This document shows positions 6,351 to 8,528 of a DNA stretch of 8,528 nucleotides, piece by piece (position 1 is the stretch's first letter; the number at the start of each line of letters is the position of its first letter). Origin of the DNA: Treponema sp. (GTDB lineage Bacteria; Spirochaetota; Spirochaetia; Treponematales; Treponemataceae); contig JAGABO010000202.1 in the NCBI GenBank assembly GCA_017614655.1, positions 1 through 8,528 on the forward strand, given 5' to 3'. The notes beneath the pieces were generated by a model. It ran no database searches. It was not told the DNA's origin and was given only the letters and a program-made list of their open reading frames with translations. The position numbers and the translations under genes were made by a program.

Positions 6351-8384
6351 ATGAAAAGACTTTTAACTGCATTCATCTTTACGGCATTTTTACCGTTCTC
6401 ATTTTTTGCGGAAACCATAGAAGGCTCTGTTGTTGTCGGTGCAAAGGATGAACTTCCGGAAGGTCTCTTTGTAAAGGCACGGGGGTATCTTCCCGGAGAT
6501 ATAATAACCCTGACAAATTCTTATGACGGAGAAAAAATACAGCTTTTAAATCTGGGCACTCTTGATGATGACAGCGAGGCAGCAATTGTTCTCTCGCGCG
6601 AAAGTGCAGAAAAACTCGGAATTACGCCGGGAACGAAAAGTCCCGTAACACTTGAAACCAGAAGCGGTTCTTTTGATCAGCGTGCAAGCGGCAGGGCTCT
6701 TGTAACAAAAACTTCTGCGCCTAAAAAAGAAGCGGCACCTGTAGAATCATATCCGGAAGAAAACAGCGGTGATGAATTTTACGGTTCATTTGAAGAATCA
6801 AAAAATGCAGTAGAAACTCCTTCTCCTCTTGATGAAAAAACTGATTCTACTGTTCAGAAAGAAGAATCTGCTTCTCAGAAAGAAAAAGAAGTTCCTGCAG
6901 AAAAAGAAGCTGAACCTGCTGCACCTTCTTTGGAAGAAGAAGTTGAATACGAAAAATTTGATGCGGATGAACTTCCGGAAGATAATGAACCTAAAGCAGA
7001 AGAGCCTTCTAAGGAAGATACACAGGAAGAACCTTCTGTCAGTGAACAGGTAGAAGCAGAGCCGGAAAACAACGAAGCTGCCTCTGATACTCCCGAAGAA
7101 AATGAAGAACCCGCTGCAAGTGAAGAACCTGATTACGAAGCATTCAATCCGGATGAACTTGCAGAAATCGAAGATGAAACTCCTCCTTCCGAAGCTCCTG
7201 TTTCGGAAGAACCGGCAGAGGAAGAACCTTCTCCGGAAGATACAGCTCAGGAAGTAGTTGTGCCGGAAGAACCAGATGAAGGGGAACAGTTTACTCCAGA
7301 TGAACTTTCTGCTATAGAAGAAAAACCGGAAGAAGCTGTCCCGGAAGAACAGCTTCCTGTAGAAGAAAATCTTCCTCCGGAAAATGATCTTGAGGGTGAA
7401 CGTGTTGATTCTAATGAACCTGTTGTTTCGGATGACGGTGAACTTTTTGCAGATGATGTTGAACCTGTAACAGAAGAAGTTAAGCCGGTAGAAGAAAAAG
7501 TTACGGAAGATCTTCCGGGAGAAAAAGTAGAGAATGTAATTCCTGCAGAAAACGAAGCTGCACCGGAAAAAGACCTTGACGGCGAGGAAGTTATCTCTGT
7601 TGAACCTGTTGTTCCTGTTAAGGAAGAACCTGCTGCAGAGGATCTCCCAGGAGAACTTGTAACTAATGAAGATCCAGTTTACGAAGTTCCGTCTGATGAT
7701 GAACCTTCTGATGACGAGCCTGTAGCAGACTTTACATATCTTCCTGCAGAGAACGAGGGTGTACCTGCTTCGGATCTGGAAGGAGAAGATGTTGCTTCTA
7801 AAGAGCCGGAAAGAATTCCTTGTGCTGATATGAAGGGCGAAGAAGTACTTTCTGTTGAACCAAAGCCTGTACCTCTTCCGGATTCGGAAGGCGAGAAGGT
7901 AGAAAATAAGGAACCTGTTAAGGAACTTCCGGATAATGCTTATGAAGGAATCGTTCTTGTACCGGCAGAACCACTGCCTCCGGAAAACGAACCGGAGCCT
8001 GTCGAAGCAGAGGAAGTTCCTTTTGAACTGGAACCTGTACCTGAGGATCTTCCGGGAGAAAAAGTTAAGGAAGCAGCTCCTGCAGAACAATTGGCCTTCG
8101 ACCAGACCGAAGCCCCTGCAGAAGACCTTCTTTCAAAGTATATAACGGAAGAAAGTGAACTTAAGAAGGGTGCCTTCTATATTCAGGTTGCAGCGTTCTC
8201 TAAGAAAGAAAATGCCGAAGCCCTTATAAAGAAGTATCCGCGCTATCCGTATGCGATTATCATAACCAAGACCGGTTCTTACAAGATTCTTGCAGGACCT
8301 CTTAACGAAGATGAATACGGAGCAGTATTTGAGCGCTTTAAGTCGTATGGATTTAAGGATGCTTTTGTAAAGAAAATTAAATAA
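6351..8384 (+). CDS. Secreted RlpA-like protein: DPBB-like domain, long acidic repeat linker, C-terminal SPOR domain
   Basis: A 677-residue exported protein. Signal peptide: MKRLLTAFIFTAFLPFSFFA|ET, cleavage after residue 20. Residues about 21-105 look like a double-psi beta-barrel as in RlpA: ARGYLPGDIITLTN, DGEKIQLLN and AIVLSRESAEKLGI line up with the RlpA pattern AHxTLPxxxxxxITN, NGxxxxVxxNDRGP and xxxLSRAAAxxL. The catalytic His is replaced (Arg44 region) and the NDRGP Asp is missing, so lytic transglycosylase activity is unlikely. Residues about 119-603 are very rich in Glu, Pro, Asp and Val and almost surely disordered. They contain two repeat families, listed separately. Residues 604-677 (GAFYIQVAAFSKKENAEAL, YKILAGPLNEDEYG, GFKDAFVKKI) form a SPOR domain, which in known cases binds glycan strands stripped of peptides, as at the division site. 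AGGTGGGG upstream fixes the ATG at 6351; the frame is open upstream to 6270, but that would bury the signal peptide. It is the second gene of a two-gene operon. Confidence 0.9.
   Translation: MKRLLTAFIFTAFLPFSFFAETIEGSVVVGAKDELPEGLFVKARGYLPGDIITLTNSYDGEKIQLLNLGTLDDDSEAAIVLSRESAEKLGITPGTKSPVTLETRSGSFDQRASGRALVTKTSAPKKEAAPVESYPEENSGDEFYGSFEESKNAVETPSPLDEKTDSTVQKEESASQKEKEVPAEKEAEPAAPSLEEEVEYEKFDADELPEDNEPKAEEPSKEDTQEEPSVSEQVEAEPENNEAASDTPEENEEPAASEEPDYEAFNPDELAEIEDETPPSEAPVSEEPAEEEPSPEDTAQEVVVPEEPDEGEQFTPDELSAIEEKPEEAVPEEQLPVEENLPPENDLEGERVDSNEPVVSDDGELFADDVEPVTEEVKPVEEKVTEDLPGEKVENVIPAENEAAPEKDLDGEEVISVEPVVPVKEEPAAEDLPGELVTNEDPVYEVPSDDEPSDDEPVADFTYLPAENEGVPASDLEGEDVASKEPERIPCADMKGEEVLSVEPKPVPLPDSEGEKVENKEPVKELPDNAYEGIVLVPAEPLPPENEPEPVEAEEVPFELEPVPEDLPGEKVKEAAPAEQLAFDQTEAPAEDLLSKYITEESELKKGAFYIQVAAFSKKENAEALIKKYPRYPYAIIITKTGSYKILAGPLNEDEYGAVFERFKSYGFKDAFVKKIK
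6957..7307 (+). repeat. Three FxxDEL repeats in the acidic linker
   Basis: The motif [YG]-E-x-F-x-x-D-E-L is seen three times in the SPOR-protein linker: EKFDADEL (F203), EAFNPDEL (F265) and EQFTPDEL (F314). They are the only regular aromatic positions in a long stretch of Glu, Pro and Ser, with gaps of 62 and 49 residues. Such short linear motifs in a disordered chain often serve as docking sites; that role here is inferred. Confidence 0.7.
7386..8081 (+). repeat. Eight degenerate D-L-x-G-E-x-V repeats in the acidic linker
   Basis: The core [END]-D-[LMS]-x-G-E-x-V followed by about four residues and Pro is found eight times, with the Asp at residues 346, 387, 408, 431, 475, 493, 511 and 566. 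Examples are NDLEGERVDSNEP, KDLDGEEVISVEP, ADMKGEEVLSVEP and EDLPGEKVKEAAP. Spacings of 18, 18, 21, 23, 41, 44 and 55 residues suggest an ancestral unit near 20 residues with some units decayed or lost. Conservation is at protein level; the DNA copies differ at many third positions, so the array is not a recent tandem duplication. Confidence 0.75.
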
Positions 8385-8417
8385 GATGAATTAAAATAAA
8401 AAAAAACTGCCTGTAGA
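8385..8417. other. AT-rich spacer between SPOR gene and IS; no terminator
   Basis: The stop codon of the SPOR gene is followed by an A-rich spacer with no GC-rich stem and T-run on the plus strand. Transcription of the secreted-protein operon may therefore run on into the insertion sequence. Confidence 0.5.
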
Positions 8418-8441
8418 TGAAGTGCACCCCTAAAGTTGGAC
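8418..8441 (+). repeat. Left terminal inverted repeat of the IS element
   Basis: A 24-base end beginning TG, with the blocks GTGCACCC and GTTGGAC conserved in IS3/IS150-group ends. Its inner 19 bases are mirrored, imperfectly, a few bases further in, before orfA. Confidence 0.72.
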
Positions 8442-8471
8442 AAATAAAGTTCAATTTTGGAGGTGCATTTT
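8419..8471 (+). promoter_or_regulatory. Long hairpin that sequesters the orfA ribosome binding site
   Basis: Arm 8423-8441 pairs with 8449-8467 across a seven-base loop (AAATAAA): 15 Watson-Crick pairs, three G-U pairs and one C-A mismatch. Four further pairs (two A-U, two G-U) extend the stem to 8419/8471, three bases before the ATG. The Shine-Dalgarno GGAGGT (8459-8464) lies fully inside the stem. A transcript entering from outside the element would carry both arms and should be poorly translated, as known for protective structures in IS10 and IS50. A transcript starting inside the left arm would not form it fully. Confidence 0.65.
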
Positions 8472-8473
8472 TT

Positions 8474-8528
8474 ATGTCAAAATACTCAGAAGAGTTTAAG
8501 CTAAGTGTTGTAAGAGCTTACCTAACCG
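8474..8528 (+). CDS. IS3-family transposase OrfA, N-terminal start
   Basis: Only 18 codons are in the window: MSKYSEEFKLSVVRAYLT. This is the opening of the helix-turn-helix OrfA proteins of the IS3 family, whose N-termini typically read KRYSxEFKLxVVxxYL. OrfA binds the ends of the element and, by programmed frameshifting with OrfB, gives the active OrfAB transposase in well-studied members. GGAGGT sits nine bases before the ATG but is held in a strong hairpin. The downstream reading frame and OrfB cannot be seen, so intactness is unknown. Confidence 0.82.
   Translation, partial: MSKYSEEFKLSVVRAYLT

Larger units (their letters stand above)
8418..8528 (+). mobile_element. IS3-family (IS150-like) insertion sequence, left end, cut by window edge
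   Basis: The segment starts with TGAAGTGCACCC, then a five-base variable stretch, then GTTGGAC. This agrees in layout and most positions with the terminal inverted repeat of IS150-type elements (TGTACTGCACCC, five bases, GTTGGAC). It is followed within 60 bases by the start of a typical orfA. The precise left end could also be the TG at 8412. The rest of the element, the right repeat and any target duplication lie outside the window. Confidence 0.82.

Noticed and set aside
7386..8081. CRISPR-like or recent tandem DNA repeat
   Set aside because: Spacing is irregular and the copies agree in amino acids more than in bases, so it is a protein repeat and not a DNA array.
6798..8090. A 430-codon minus-strand open frame opposite the SPOR-protein linker
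   Set aside because: Its product is almost only Phe, Arg, Ser and Ile because it is the complement of GAA/GAT/CCx-rich codons. The absence of stops follows from that composition. The sense frame has a signal peptide, SPOR domain and good ribosome site.
8385..8417. Rho-independent terminator after the SPOR gene
   Set aside because: There is an A-run but no GC-rich stem followed by Ts on the plus strand. The strong hairpin further on belongs to the IS leader and is followed by a start codon.

Overview
The window looks like a chromosomal segment of a spirochaete, most likely a Treponema-type bacterium. This is inferred, not proven. The grounds are moderate AT content, poly-Glu/Pro periplasmic proteins, sugar-nucleotide genes of the kind used for surface or flagellar glycosylation, and overall protein style. 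No ribosomal or housekeeping marker is present to fix the taxonomy.

Layout: positions 1-5683 hold five minus-strand genes, each overlapping the next, so they almost certainly form one operon read from right to left. The order of transcription is: (1) a soluble, CapD/PglF-like nucleotide-sugar 4,6-dehydratase/epimerase (5683-4178); (2) a DegT/DnrJ/EryC1 PLP aminotransferase (4178-3006); (3) a very divergent xanthine-dehydrogenase-family molybdopterin subunit (3013-761); (4) its two-cluster [2Fe-2S] subunit (804-316); (5) the N-terminal part of the FAD subunit, cut by the left edge (329-1). The first two enzymes together would make a 4-amino-4,6-dideoxy sugar nucleotide. The last three are the standard trio of a molybdenum hydroxylase. 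In this copy several signature residues of the large and Fe-S subunits are altered, while the visible FAD-binding motifs look normal.

Positions 5684-5821 are a 138-base divergent intergenic region with candidate promoter elements and a small palindrome. From there two plus-strand genes form a short operon: a 170-residue secreted protein of unknown function (5822-6334), and a 677-residue secreted protein (6351-8384). The latter has the RlpA-like plan of signal peptide, double-psi beta-barrel-like domain, about 480 residues of acidic linker with two kinds of degenerate repeat, and a C-terminal SPOR domain. It probably binds septal or denuded peptidoglycan. Its barrel lacks the residues expected for lytic transglycosylase activity.

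At the right end, from about 8418, an IS3/IS150-type insertion sequence begins. It shows a terminal inverted repeat, the first 18 codons of orfA, and a long hairpin that buries the orfA Shine-Dalgarno sequence. It sits just downstream of the SPOR gene with no visible terminator between them.

The points of most interest are the coupling of amino-sugar genes to a degenerate molybdenum hydroxylase in one overlapping operon, the apparently non-catalytic RlpA-like repeat protein, and the translation-blocking hairpin in the IS leader. No rRNA, tRNA or CRISPR array was seen.
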